DNA from: Solobacterium sp. | GTDB taxonomy: Bacteria; Bacillota_I; Bacilli_A; Erysipelotrichales; Erysipelotrichaceae | Reading direction: 5' to 3' | Length of the DNA stretch: 45,361 nucleotides | NCBI GenBank assembly: GCA_024698805.1 | Contig: JAILQT010000111.1 | Coordinates: forward strand, 1 to 45,361 | Notes under the pieces: model-generated | The model's input: the letters and a program-made list of their open reading frames with translations, nothing else | Told to the model about the DNA's origin: nothing | Databases searched by the model: none | Part shown: positions 1 to 8,466 of the stretch, piece after piece | How positions within the stretch are numbered: the first letter of the stretch is position 1 | Layout of the letters: each line of letters starts with the position of its first letter | Position numbers and translations under genes: made by a program

Positions 1-1346
1 GCAGCGCATGCCTGGATGCCTGTGAGATGCTTCAGAAATACAGGAAAGATCCGATCCGCATCACAACGGAGATCTATCAGGATGCAGTGGCTGTAGCCGG
101 GGCTTCGATGCGCACCATCGGCAGGCAGGTGTCATCCTGCAGCCTGTGCGGGCTGTGCCGGAGGGTATGTCCGGAAAGTGCGGATGTCGGCGCGGCGATG
201 CTCTACTCCCGCCGGGACCGTGTCAGGATGGGGATCTACCCTCCTGCATTCCATGACCACTGGCTTCGTGAAATGACATTCGCGCTTGGGGACGCTTCCC
301 TTATCTTGACGCCGGCGGACAGCACCGTATGTGAATATGTATTCTTCCCGGGCTGCCAGCTGGGGGCTTCCGACCCGCGGTATGTGGAAAAAGCCTATGC
401 TTCCCTGATCGGGGAGTGCGGATTATCGTGCGGGCTTCTGCTTGAATGCTGCGGCATACCGGCAAGATGGGCAGGCATGGAAGACCTGGAGATCGCTGTC
501 GCCGACAGGCTCAGGGAACAGCTTCATTCCCTCGGCGATCCGGCAGTGATATGTGCCTGTACTTCCTGTGAACGCTCTCTCAGGGAAAAACTCCCGGGAG
601 TAAAGATCGTTTCCCTGTACAGTATCCTGGCTGAACTGCCGTCAGCGGGAAGCCCGCTGACGGAAGACGCGGCTGTGTTTGATCCGTGCGCTTCTTCCGA
701 AGACGCCAAAGCCGGGGAAGGGGTCCGCACGCTTATGAAGAAAGCGGGCATCCGTGCCCATGAGCTCTCATGGCATGGGGAGCGTGCACGCTGCTGCGGT
801 TTCGGAGGCCATATCCAGGCAGCCAATCCCGCACTGTTTGAGGAGATCGCGGAGAACCGCGCGTTCGAGAGTGATCTGCCGTACGTGACTTACTGCGCCA
901 ACTGCAGGGAGACATTCGCTGCCAGGGGCAAACAGGCAATGCATATACTCGATGCGGTCTACGGCCTGGACAACGGGCTGCGCGGCGCCGTATCGATCAG
1001 CCGGCGGAGGCAGAACATGCTCCGGCTGAAAAAAGACCTGATGGAGAAATATATGAATCGTACGTTTGAGATCCCCGGGGAGCCCTGGGAGGATATGGAA
1101 CTGGACATCCCTGAAGAACTGCAGAAGAAAATGGAACGTGTCCTGATCTCTGCGGACACGGTACGCCGCGCTGTATATATGGCAGAAAACGGCGGGGTCC
1201 GTTTTGAAAAGCAGGGCGTGTATATCGCCAGCGCCAGGGAAGGAGTCGTCACCGTCTGGGTACACTATAAAAATGACGGGGGAAAATATACGGTATGCAG
1301 GATCTATTCCCACCGCATGGAGATCACAGGAGGGCAAAATGGCTGA
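1..1346 (+). CDS. CCG-domain (HdrB/HdrD-like) Fe-S protein, 5' partial
   Basis: Probable electron-transfer subunit of the heterodisulfide-reductase-related Fe-S family. The reading frame is open to the left window edge: codons before the first ATG (27) encode SACLDACE, which looks like the end of a ferredoxin-type cysteine cluster, so the true start lies outside the window. Counting from the ATG at 27, a second 4Fe-4S motif (CSLCGLCRRVCP) lies near residues 38-49. Two CCG-type cysteine clusters follow: CQLG...ECCG plus CTSCE around residues 110-185, and DPCA...RCCGFGG plus YCANC around 220-295. About 110 C-terminal residues after these are unassigned. The family uses such clusters for thiol/disulfide or electron-bifurcating chemistry. 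It overlaps the next gene by 8 nt, so it belongs to the same operon. The partner redox protein and substrate are not visible. Confidence 0.85.
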   Translation, partial: SACLDACEMLQKYRKDPIRITTEIYQDAVAVAGASMRTIGRQVSSCSLCGLCRRVCPESADVGAAMLYSRRDRVRMGIYPPAFHDHWLREMTFALGDASLILTPADSTVCEYVFFPGCQLGASDPRYVEKAYASLIGECGLSCGLLLECCGIPARWAGMEDLEIAVADRLREQLHSLGDPAVICACTSCERSLREKLPGVKIVSLYSILAELPSAGSPLTEDAAVFDPCASSEDAKAGEGVRTLMKKAGIRAHELSWHGERARCCGFGGHIQAANPALFEEIAENRAFESDLPYVTYCANCRETFAARGKQAMHILDAVYGLDNGLRGAVSISRRRQNMLRLKKDLMEKYMNRTFEIPGEPWEDMELDIPEELQKKMERVLISADTVRRAVYMAENGGVRFEKQGVYIASAREGVVTVWVHYKNDGGKYTVCRIYSHRMEITGGQNG

Positions 1347-1542
1347 ATCCGCTGTATTTGAAGAGATCATCTGTTCCGGCTGCGGGGTAAAAATGAAACT
1401 CGCCCGTGCGGATTTTACATATCTCGGCCACAACTTTCACACAGAAGTGATGCGCTGTCCGAAATGCGGCGCTGTATACATTCCCCAGGAACTCGCCGAG
1501 GGAAAGATCGCCGATGCGGAGACTGCCCTGGAGGATAAATAA
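1339..1542 (+). CDS. small four-cysteine redox/zinc-ribbon protein (DVU_1557-like)
   Basis: A 67-residue protein with two CxxC pairs, CSGCGVKMKLA near the N-terminus and MRCPKCGAVYIP in the middle, followed by an acidic tail. The start at 1339 is preceded by AGGAGGG and overlaps the end of the Fe-S gene. The pattern matches the small protein that, from memory, is called the DVU_1557 family redox protein and sits beside the same radical SAM, ligase and methyltransferase genes in other anaerobes. The cysteines could hold zinc or iron (rubredoxin-like) or act as thiols. The sequence alone does not decide which. A role as carrier or partner for the neighbouring enzymes is inferred from position only. 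Confidence 0.7.
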   Translation: MAESAVFEEIICSGCGVKMKLARADFTYLGHNFHTEVMRCPKCGAVYIPQELAEGKIADAETALEDK

Positions 1543-1560
1543 CGCAAGGAGAACAGCCGT

Positions 1561-2619
1561 ATGAGGAAATTCGGCATAATCAGCGGTTTCCTGGGGGCAG
1601 GGAAGACCACTGCGATGATCGCACTGAAAAAGTATTACGCGCAAAAGGGGCTCCGCTGTGACCTGATCGTCAATGACCTGGGTGACTGCGATATGGTAGA
1701 TGCTGCATACAGTGAAACGTGCGGCGTTTCCGTGCATTCCATGCCCGGCGGCTGCATCTGTCACAGGACACGTGAACTGAAAGACGTGCTGGACGGCTGT
1801 TTCGCTGCCGGTACAGACCTGGTGCTCAGCGATATCCCCGGCTGCGGGATCGGGGGCCTGGACGGTGTTTACCGCAGATTTTCCCGGAACGATACAGAAC
1901 TGGCCCCGTATACGGTGATCGTGTCACCGCAGGATATGGCCCTGCTTTATGATGATGAAACATTTAACCGCATCCACCTGCCCCGTGATATGGCAGAGAT
2001 CCTGAAGGCCCATCTGGAGGAGGCAGATATTGCCGTACTCAACAAGACCGATACCATTGCCCCCGGGGAAACTGAAAAACTGATCGATATGATCCGCAGC
2101 TTCCGCCCTGATATCCCCGTATTCCCGGTCAGCGCGAAATACGGCACAGGGATAAGCACGCTGGCAGACCATATCCTTTCCGCAGTCGCATGCATGGACC
2201 AGCCGGAAGGGCTTGCGGATAAAGAGGAGATCATCGCTCCGCTTGAGAGGCTCTCCTGGTATGACTGCCGGTATTATGTAAAGGTATGCTGTGACGATTT
2301 CAGTCCCGATGATTATCTGCGTGACCTGATGGAGACCGCAAGGTTCTCCTTTGCGGCCATGAACGCCAATATCCCGCATCTGAAGGTCTTCGCTTCCGGG
2401 CAGGGGGGAGATCATGCGAAATACTCCCTTACGGGTATCGATTATCCGCTGCAGAAAGACTGCCTGTTCGCAAAACGTGCGGCTGAGCTGGCTGTGGTGA
2501 TCAACGCCCGCCTTCTCTGTCCTCCTGTCCTGGCAGCACAGATCATGAAGGCCTGTATCGACGGTGCGGGGAAAAAACACGATCTGGATACCATGATATT
2601 CTCTTCCTCATGTCAGTAA
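1561..2619 (+). CDS. G3E-type (CobW/HypB-like) P-loop GTPase
   Basis: A 352-residue nucleotide-binding protein. Walker A is SGFLGAGKTT at residues 8-17, and the guanine-specificity motif NKTD is at 161-164. A metal-binding-like GGCICH segment at 63-68 takes the place of the GxCC motif of the CobW family. G3E GTPases insert metals or maturate metalloenzymes (HypB, UreG, MeaB, CobW). The likely job here is chaperoning a metal or cofactor into an enzyme of this cassette. The C-terminal third resembles no known domain. It lies 18 nt after the small redox protein, with an AAGGAG site, and 13 nt before the radical SAM gene. The exact subfamily is uncertain. Confidence 0.8.
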   Translation: MRKFGIISGFLGAGKTTAMIALKKYYAQKGLRCDLIVNDLGDCDMVDAAYSETCGVSVHSMPGGCICHRTRELKDVLDGCFAAGTDLVLSDIPGCGIGGLDGVYRRFSRNDTELAPYTVIVSPQDMALLYDDETFNRIHLPRDMAEILKAHLEEADIAVLNKTDTIAPGETEKLIDMIRSFRPDIPVFPVSAKYGTGISTLADHILSAVACMDQPEGLADKEEIIAPLERLSWYDCRYYVKVCCDDFSPDDYLRDLMETARFSFAAMNANIPHLKVFASGQGGDHAKYSLTGIDYPLQKDCLFAKRAAELAVVINARLLCPPVLAAQIMKACIDGAGKKHDLDTMIFSSSCQ

Positions 2620-2632
2620 GGAGGGTGATCCC

Positions 2633-4006
2633 TTGATCATCAGAAATACAAGATCGGTATGTCCTGAATGTTTAGCCAGCATTCCCGCCTGTCTGGACCG
2701 GCAGCCGGACGGGAGTGTTTTCATGGTGAAGACATGCCCGCATCACGGGACATACAGGTCTGTTGTCTGGCGGGGACAGGTGCCGTTTTCAGACTGGACG
2801 GCAGGTGTTCCCCCAATGAATGAAGCGGAAGGGCTGCACTGTCCTGAAAACTGCGGTCTTTGCCCGGAACATATACAGGGAAGCTGCTGCGTCGTGCTCG
2901 AAGTGACGAAACGCTGCAACCTGCACTGCCGTTTTTGTTTCGCTGATGCCGGGGAAGATACAGAGCCGTCATATGATTCCCTCCTGGAAGCAGTCCGGCA
3001 GATCGCAGACAGGGGATCCCGCCCGATGCTTCAGCTGTCCGGGGGCGAACCTACCCTGCGAAGGGACCTGCCTGAGCTGGTCCGCGCAGCGAAGGATTCA
3101 GGCATCCCTTATGTCCAGGTAAATACCAACGGAATCCGTCTGGCAGAAGATACCGGCCTGGCACAGCGTTTAGCAGAAGCAGGGCTGGATTTCGTTTTCC
3201 TCCAGTTTGACGGTATGGATGACCGGGTCTACCGTACGCTGCGCGCAAAAGACCTGCTGAAGATCAAGAAACAGGCTGTCGCTAACTGCGGGGCAGCGGG
3301 TCTTGCGGTAACACTGGTGCCTGCGGTAGCGCCGGATATCAACCTCAGCTCGCTTGGGGATATCGTGAAATTCGCTGCAGACTGCTCACCGGTGGTCCGG
3401 GGCGTTCATTTCCAGCCTGTCTCCTATTTCGGAAGGATACCGGGCGGGATCCCGGCTGACGAAGGACGGTGTACCCTGGATGAACTGCTCACAGCACTGT
3501 GCGATCAGACCGGGCTTAAGGTCAGCGATTTCGCACCGTCACGGTGCGACCATCCGCTGTGCGGTTTTCACGGATCCTTTATCGCTGAGCAGGGCAGGCT
3601 GATACCCCTGACACACGGCAGTACAGTCCCGCGCAGGATGATCACAGCGGAAGAAAACAGGGACTTCACAGCCCGCCGCTGGCTCCGCAGCAGAAAAAAC
3701 GGTCCGGTTTCCGGAAATGCGGACGCGGATATCCTTCAGGAAAAAACTGTCCTTCCGGTGAGCGGGCAGAAGCATAAACTGAGGCTCGATATGAAAGACA
3801 GCAGTGTTGCGGATATGGATGTCTTTTTACAGAAGGTACGTTCGCAGTCTTTTACGCTGTCATCCATGCCTTTCCAGGACGCCATGAACCTGGATGCCGA
3901 AAGGCTGCGCAGATGCAGCCTGCATGTCTTCCGCGGCGGGGATCTCATCCCCCTGTGTGCGGAATATCTGACTCCCGCGGGTCAGGGCAGGTCACAGGAG
4001 GAATAA
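2633..4006 (+). CDS. radical SAM protein, TrsS / MJ0619-like, TTG start
   Basis: A 457-residue radical SAM enzyme. The 4Fe-4S/SAM motif CNLHCRFC has cysteines at 95, 99 and 102, and SGGEPTLR follows as the glycine-rich SAM-binding motif. The N-terminus has CPEC (10-13) and a second cluster TCPHHG, then CPENCGLC. That arrangement is typical of the MJ0619/tetraether-synthase-like branch and of the family I recall as TrsS. The start is TTG at 2633, behind a perfect AAGGAGGGTGAT site. No ATG fits both the spacing and the N-terminal cysteine motif. The C-terminal 150 residues are poor in recognisable motifs. The reaction is unknown. Co-occurrence with a CoA ligase and a methyltransferase suggests modification of an acyl or small-molecule substrate. 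Confidence 0.85.
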   Translation: MIIRNTRSVCPECLASIPACLDRQPDGSVFMVKTCPHHGTYRSVVWRGQVPFSDWTAGVPPMNEAEGLHCPENCGLCPEHIQGSCCVVLEVTKRCNLHCRFCFADAGEDTEPSYDSLLEAVRQIADRGSRPMLQLSGGEPTLRRDLPELVRAAKDSGIPYVQVNTNGIRLAEDTGLAQRLAEAGLDFVFLQFDGMDDRVYRTLRAKDLLKIKKQAVANCGAAGLAVTLVPAVAPDINLSSLGDIVKFAADCSPVVRGVHFQPVSYFGRIPGGIPADEGRCTLDELLTALCDQTGLKVSDFAPSRCDHPLCGFHGSFIAEQGRLIPLTHGSTVPRRMITAEENRDFTARRWLRSRKNGPVSGNADADILQEKTVLPVSGQKHKLRLDMKDSSVADMDVFLQKVRSQSFTLSSMPFQDAMNLDAERLRRCSLHVFRGGDLIPLCAEYLTPAGQGRSQEE

Positions 4007-4008
4007 CG

Positions 4009-5277
4009 ATGAGAACACCTACAGATGCGTGGATCGCTTCAAGGCTGGGTATTTCCGAAGAGGAGCTCTCTGCGGAAGTGCTTCGTGCCTATCAGATAAG
4101 GCGGTTTCAGGAGACCGTTCGCTATGCGGCGGGACACAGCCGTTTTTACGCCGGTATGTTTGCGGGGACCGATCCGGATTCCATATGTACGGCTGAGGAT
4201 ATTAAAAAACTTGGCGTGACTTCGGAAAACGACCTGGCAGGCCGGGAAAACCTGTTCCTGTGCATTCCCCCGGGCAGCGTGGACCGGATCTTTACGGTTC
4301 CGACTACGGGTACCAACGGGAATCAGAAACGGATCTTTTTTACCGCAGGCGACCTGGCGCCTTCTGTGGAATTTTACTATCATGCATTCCTTACCTTCAT
4401 CCGGCCCGAAGACAGGCTGCTGGTGATGATGGGAGGTACCGCGGAAGGAAGTGTCGGGGATACGATCGACCGTTCCCTTTCCCCGATCGGTGTGACCACC
4501 AGGGTGTTTGGGCAGGTGACGGACCTGGAAACGGCATGGAACGCTGTTATGGAATTCCGTCCGGATGTCATTGTCGGGATACCGTATCAGATCGGCGCTC
4601 TCGCTGCGTGGTCGCGTTCCCATGGACTGCCCCATGGTGTGAGATGTGTGCTTCTGAGTGCCGATGATGTTCCGAATGCCGTACGGCAGAGGATATCCGG
4701 GATCTGGGGTGCGGAAGTGTATTCCCATTACGGCCTTACGGAGACCGGGCTTGCCGGCGGTGTGGACTGCTGCGCGCACAGGGGATATCATCTGCGTTCC
4801 TGCGATATGTATGCCGAGATACTTGATCCGGACGCTGACGGGTTCGGGGAACTGGCTGTCACTCCTTTCGGGCGCAGGGCTATGCCGCTGATCCGCTACC
4901 GCACAGGCGATATTGCCAGGATCAGTACGGAAAGATGTCCCTGCGGCGGGGTGCTTCCCCGGCTGGAAACGATCCGCGGCAGGCTTTCCAACAGCTGTAT
5001 GATCTCTGGACAGCGTGTATTTCTGTCCCAGATCGAAGAGGAAGTATTCCGTGATGACGCTGCAGTTGATCTGGAATGCACCGTCACAGGGAATGAACTG
5101 GTCCTCCTGGTCCGCACACTCCCGCAGGAAGAAACGGATCAGGAGGCATTGAAAGAGCGGCTTATGCGCGCCGTCCTTCCGGCAGGTACAAAGGTCCGCA
5201 TCAGTGAGGAGACTGTCTGCGGCTTCCTGCCCCGGCGCAGCCCGAAAAAACGTATGGTCGTAAACGAAGAGGTCTGA
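4009..5277 (+). CDS. PaaK-like AMP-dependent CoA ligase (DVU_1553-like)
   Basis: A 422-residue adenylate-forming enzyme of the phenylacetate-CoA ligase branch. The phosphate-binding loop TTGTNG is at residues 99-104. YSHYGLTETG is the adenine/acyl-binding motif, RYRTGD binds ribose and marks the hinge, and a C-terminal domain carries lysine-rich catalytic candidates. It would activate a carboxylic acid to an acyl-AMP and then a thioester. The ATG at 4009 was chosen because CACAGGAGGAATAACG directly precedes it. An in-frame ATG at 3913 lies inside the radical SAM gene and lacks a ribosome site. It starts 2 nt after the radical SAM stop and ends 1 nt before the methyltransferase, so it is translationally coupled. 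The substrate is unknown and phenylacetate is not implied. Confidence 0.85.
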   Translation: MRTPTDAWIASRLGISEEELSAEVLRAYQIRRFQETVRYAAGHSRFYAGMFAGTDPDSICTAEDIKKLGVTSENDLAGRENLFLCIPPGSVDRIFTVPTTGTNGNQKRIFFTAGDLAPSVEFYYHAFLTFIRPEDRLLVMMGGTAEGSVGDTIDRSLSPIGVTTRVFGQVTDLETAWNAVMEFRPDVIVGIPYQIGALAAWSRSHGLPHGVRCVLLSADDVPNAVRQRISGIWGAEVYSHYGLTETGLAGGVDCCAHRGYHLRSCDMYAEILDPDADGFGELAVTPFGRRAMPLIRYRTGDIARISTERCPCGGVLPRLETIRGRLSNSCMISGQRVFLSQIEEEVFRDDAAVDLECTVTGNELVLLVRTLPQEETDQEALKERLMRAVLPAGTKVRISEETVCGFLPRRSPKKRMVVNEEV

Positions 5278-5278
5278 G

Positions 5279-5935
5279 ATGGGATATCCGGATGGTTATA
5301 AACCCCTTCGTCCGGGAGGGCTGTCTTTGAGCAGGCGGCTCCTGTCACTGGGAGGGGAATTAAAAGATCGCCGGGTGCTGGATCTCGGCTGCGGCAGGGG
5401 GGAAACAGCCCGGCTGCTCAGGGATGAATACGATGCTGCGGTGACCGGCGTTGATCTTTCGGAAGAGTTCATAAATGAATGCCGCGGGAAATGGCCGGAT
5501 ATGACATTTATATGCGCGGATGCACAGGATCTTCCTTTCCGCGGCGGTTCTTTTGACATCATTGTGTCGGAGTGCTGTTTTTCCGTTTTTGCGGATCCGG
5601 AAAAGGCATTCCGTGAGGCGGAACGTGTGCTCTCTGACGGCGGGATACTGCTGCTGAGTGATCTGTGGACGGAAGGCCGTGACTCTTCCGGCAGCGGGAT
5701 GGTGCGGTGCCTCTATTCCCGGCAGCGGTGGCTGGATATGGTGACCGGTGCCGGATTCACCGTGACCGGCTTTCATGATGTTCGCAGCGTCCTGACCGGG
5801 ATGTATGTACAGATGATCCTTGATCTGGGCAGGGAAGGAGCACAGAAACAGATGGGTCTGTGCATGACTCATGAAGAAATGAAAGCCCTGTCTTATATGA
5901 TGCTGTCTGCTGTAAAGAACAGGGGGACGCTGTAA
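5279..5935 (+). CDS. class I SAM-dependent methyltransferase (DVU_1556/TrsM-like)
   Basis: A 218-residue Rossmann methyltransferase. Motif I is VLDLGCGRG at residues 33-41. The acidic ribose-binding residue is in VTGVDLSEEF and the adenine-binding segment is ICADAQDLPF. Post-motif strands contain the ILLLSDLW segment typical of UbiE-like enzymes. The N-terminal GYKPLRPGG segment is a feature I recall in the DVU_1556 family. It is the last gene of the cassette: one base separates it from the ligase, and a terminator overlaps its final codons. The target is probably the ligase or radical SAM product, which is inference from the operon. Confidence 0.82.
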   Translation: MGYPDGYKPLRPGGLSLSRRLLSLGGELKDRRVLDLGCGRGETARLLRDEYDAAVTGVDLSEEFINECRGKWPDMTFICADAQDLPFRGGSFDIIVSECCFSVFADPEKAFREAERVLSDGGILLLSDLWTEGRDSSGSGMVRCLYSRQRWLDMVTGAGFTVTGFHDVRSVLTGMYVQMILDLGREGAQKQMGLCMTHEEMKALSYMMLSAVKNRGTL

Positions 5936-5953
5936 CAGGGCGCCCCCTTTTTA
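5921..5953 (+). terminator. rho-independent terminator after the Fe-S/radical SAM cassette
   Basis: GGGGGACGC, a short loop containing the TAA stop codon, then GCGCCCCC followed by TTTTT. The stem has one bulged A. It overlaps the end of the methyltransferase gene. Confidence 0.7.
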
Positions 5954-6323
5954 CTCTGCGTGCTGTGTCTGTATCGTACCCGAAGTCATATATAGATGCT
6001 GTCATTCCGAAAACGCCGGCATCTTTGAAGGACCGATACAGGCAGTAATTGTCCCTGCCGTGTCTCAGTTTGTTTTCTTCCGCATTACCTCGTTTCCCTT
6101 CTGTATATCTTTTCATTCGTGATCCTGCATATGGTATTTCCGCCAGCTGCGAACAGAAGATCCAGGACAGTGCGGTCTCTGCGGAAGAACAGCCTGTATT
6201 CTTCCGGTATCTGATACCGCAGGAAGTGCAGAGCCGCCAATGACATTTCCGGTTGAAGATCATGAAGTTACCTTATTCTATGGAAAAATCTACTATAATG
6301 AAAAATGATCAAAGGAGCTTCAT
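5954..6323. other. about 370 bp between genes, mostly unexplained
   Basis: No gene is convincing here. The last 30 bases hold a promoter -10 for the downstream gene. The minus strand is open from 6263 back to 5757 but gives a low-complexity, unrecognisable product that runs into the methyltransferase gene. A 64-codon plus-strand frame at 6049-6243 has no ribosome site. The region may be decayed coding sequence. Confidence 0.4.
6294..6299 (+). promoter_or_regulatory. -10 box upstream of the DUF4241-like gene
   Basis: Perfect TATAAT, 24 bases before the ATG and followed by AAAGGAG. No good -35 lies at 17 bp, so the promoter may be extended or weak. Confidence 0.5.
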
Positions 6324-7355
6324 ATGTCAGAAAATCATGAAAGATGGGAACAGGCTTTCAAAGCTTCCCCCAAAGCATATAAATCGCCGGAAGGCCCGCT
6401 GATGATGAGTTTTACGCTGACGGAAAACACGGATACGATCCTGCCGATGTTCCCGTCGACGATGTACAGGGTGCAGGGACAAACAGTCCGGGATATCCGC
6501 ATCGGCTTTTTCAGCCTGAGCGAAGACAAAGTGCTGGGCCAGCTGCCTTATGGGGACGCAGCTGCAGTCCTCGGTGCATATGCGGTCGAAGCACGGAACC
6601 CGTATGTCCTGATCCGCGGTCTCTCAAATGACGAACTGCATGAGGTGATCGAAAAAGGGAAAGCGGAAGCTGTCCGCAGGGACAGGGCTGCGCAGATCGG
6701 TGCCGCCTGCAGACAGTTCGCTGAGCTGGATCATACGGATCCCGAGACAGTCAGCCGTGTATTCGCAGCAAGTACGGTAAAAACAGTCCGGTTTGAAGAT
6801 ATCCCGTTTCCTTCCGGCATCGTGACGGCAGGGGATCCGTTCGTCAGTCTCCGCGACCTTCCTTCGGTCGGTTATCTGAATGAAGAGATCCATGCAGGGA
6901 ACTGCCCGCTGGAGCTTGCCATCGCCGGATCGGAGGTCACAGGTCAGAAGGCTGCAGGCATGCGCCTGAAGATCAGCGGCAGAAACGCACATACGTACAG
7001 ACCGGTGCAGTTTGCGGAAAAGAAAGACGGCATCCTCATTGACCTGAAGGACAGCTTCTTTGCCATGACCGGATACATATGCTTCATGGACCGTGAAGCC
7101 GTGCAGGCATGGAATGCATTCGCCGGCGCATGGTCAGAGGAACATCCGTACCAGGATATCATTTCAGGATATTTCCAGCCCCTGTTCACGCAGGAGGGGT
7201 TCATCCGCTTCCGCATCCCCGGTACGGGATATGATATCGTGATCGCTTACGCCGGTTTCGGCAAAGGCTGGTACCGGGTATTCGGCGGCTATGACGAAAA
7301 CGATACCCTTTGTGAATTCGTATCGCTGTTTGCGGATCCCGCGCTGATGCAGTAA
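6324..7355 (+). CDS. DUF4241-like protein of unknown function
   Basis: A 343-residue soluble protein without signal peptide or membrane segments. The start has AAAGGAG eight bases upstream. The C-terminal two thirds resemble DUF4241: a PSGIVTAGDPF opening, a hydrophobic segment around CPLELAIAGS, AAGMRLKIS, and the closing WYRVFGGYDEND...C.FVSLF, which corresponds to the DUF4241 ending G.YPVYWGYDE. The N-terminal 150 residues form an unassigned domain. DUF4241 proteins often occur as immunity-like or accessory proteins, but no toxin gene is adjacent here. It is the first gene of a plus-strand run, 4 nt ahead of the hydrolase, and probably co-transcribed with it. Confidence 0.6.
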   Translation: MSENHERWEQAFKASPKAYKSPEGPLMMSFTLTENTDTILPMFPSTMYRVQGQTVRDIRIGFFSLSEDKVLGQLPYGDAAAVLGAYAVEARNPYVLIRGLSNDELHEVIEKGKAEAVRRDRAAQIGAACRQFAELDHTDPETVSRVFAASTVKTVRFEDIPFPSGIVTAGDPFVSLRDLPSVGYLNEEIHAGNCPLELAIAGSEVTGQKAAGMRLKISGRNAHTYRPVQFAEKKDGILIDLKDSFFAMTGYICFMDREAVQAWNAFAGAWSEEHPYQDIISGYFQPLFTQEGFIRFRIPGTGYDIVIAYAGFGKGWYRVFGGYDENDTLCEFVSLFADPALMQ

Positions 7356-7359
7356 GACT

Positions 7360-8124
7360 ATGCGTGAATGGTTCGATATAAAACAGATCGATGACGATAC
7401 GTATGTCATCAGTGAATACGGACATACGGAAGAGACGCACTGTTATCTCCTGCAGGGAAGTGAAAGGTCGGTGCTGATCGACACGGGTATCGGGATATCC
7501 GATATCCGGAAGATCACGGACCGGATCTGCACACTGCCTGTTACTGTCCTGACAACGCATGCGCACTGGGACCATATCGGCTCGCACGCTTCTTTTGAAG
7601 ACATATATGTCCATGCGGATGATATCGGCTGGCTGAGGGGGCATTTCCCGCTTCCCCTGGAAGCAGTCCGAAACATGATCGTTACCGGCCTGACTGCAGA
7701 GCCGGAAGGCTTTGACAGAAATGCGTATCACATACCCGTTATCCCGTATGCACAGACTATGCGTGACGGCGATGTGTTCGATCTTGGAAACCGGAAGGTC
7801 AGGGTCATCCATACACCCGGCCACTCTCCCGGCCACTGCTGCTTTTACGAAGAGGACAGGGGATACCTGTATACAGGGGACCTGGTCTACAAAGGCAGGC
7901 TTGACGCAAACTATCCGTCAACGGACCCGGTGCAGTTCTGTGCGTCTGTAAAGAAGGTCTCTGAACTTAACGTTACAAAGGTATTCCCGGGACACCACGA
8001 TCTGGATGTCCCCGCATCGCTGATCCGGAAGATCAGGGACGCATTCGCTTCACTGGAGGACAGGGGGCTTCTGTATCAGGGAAGCGGACTGTATGATTAT
8101 GGGTGTTTCCAGATAAACATTTAG
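7360..8124 (+). CDS. metallo-beta-lactamase-fold hydrolase
   Basis: A 254-residue MBL-fold enzyme with a complete dinuclear metal site: HAHWDH at 67-72, H151 in HTPGHSPGH, D174 in YTGDLVY and H212 in FPGHHD. The compact domain with no extra module fits the glyoxalase II / quorum-quenching / phosphodiesterase-like group. It hydrolyses an ester, thioester or lactone whose identity cannot be read. It begins 4 nt after the preceding stop and lies 8 nt before the next start, inside an operon-like run that also includes a lactonase-type propeller. Confidence 0.9.
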   Translation: MREWFDIKQIDDDTYVISEYGHTEETHCYLLQGSERSVLIDTGIGISDIRKITDRICTLPVTVLTTHAHWDHIGSHASFEDIYVHADDIGWLRGHFPLPLEAVRNMIVTGLTAEPEGFDRNAYHIPVIPYAQTMRDGDVFDLGNRKVRVIHTPGHSPGHCCFYEEDRGYLYTGDLVYKGRLDANYPSTDPVQFCASVKKVSELNVTKVFPGHHDLDVPASLIRKIRDAFASLEDRGLLYQGSGLYDYGCFQINI

Positions 8125-8132
8125 GAGGTTTT

Positions 8133-8465
8133 ATGGGTGGAGGAAGGTATTTCACGCTCGGTGTATCCGTCGCGGTCGCATTGCTGCTGTGCATCATCGG
8201 CATCACACAGTGGCGGAGCATACATCCCGTTACATTCTATTCCGGTGAAGAACCGCCGAAAGATGAGGAGATCACGGATATCCGCGCTTACAACAGGAAG
8301 CACGGCCTGATGTGGATCACAGTCGGCCTTCTGATCGTCCTGGGCTGGTTCCTCGCAGATCTGGCGCAGAACGGGATCATCTGGATGGTCATGCTGATAG
8401 CGCCATTACTCGGGATGCCGCTGTATCATTCGCATCTCGACACGAAATACAGGAAGAGACCGTAA
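8133..8465 (+). CDS. small membrane protein, unknown function
   Basis: A 110-residue protein. The start at 8133 is preceded by TAGGAGGTTTT, a strong site that overlaps the upstream stop codon. An in-frame ATG at 8103 lacks a ribosome site. Three hydrophobic segments are visible, at about residues 7-26, 60-76 and 81-97, separated by a polar loop rich in charged residues. There is no signal for cleavage and no recognisable family. The stop is 1 nt before the next start, so co-translation is likely. Confidence 0.65.
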   Translation: MGGGRYFTLGVSVAVALLLCIIGITQWRSIHPVTFYSGEEPPKDEEITDIRAYNRKHGLMWITVGLLIVLGWFLADLAQNGIIWMVMLIAPLLGMPLYHSHLDTKYRKRP

Positions 8466-8466
8466 G

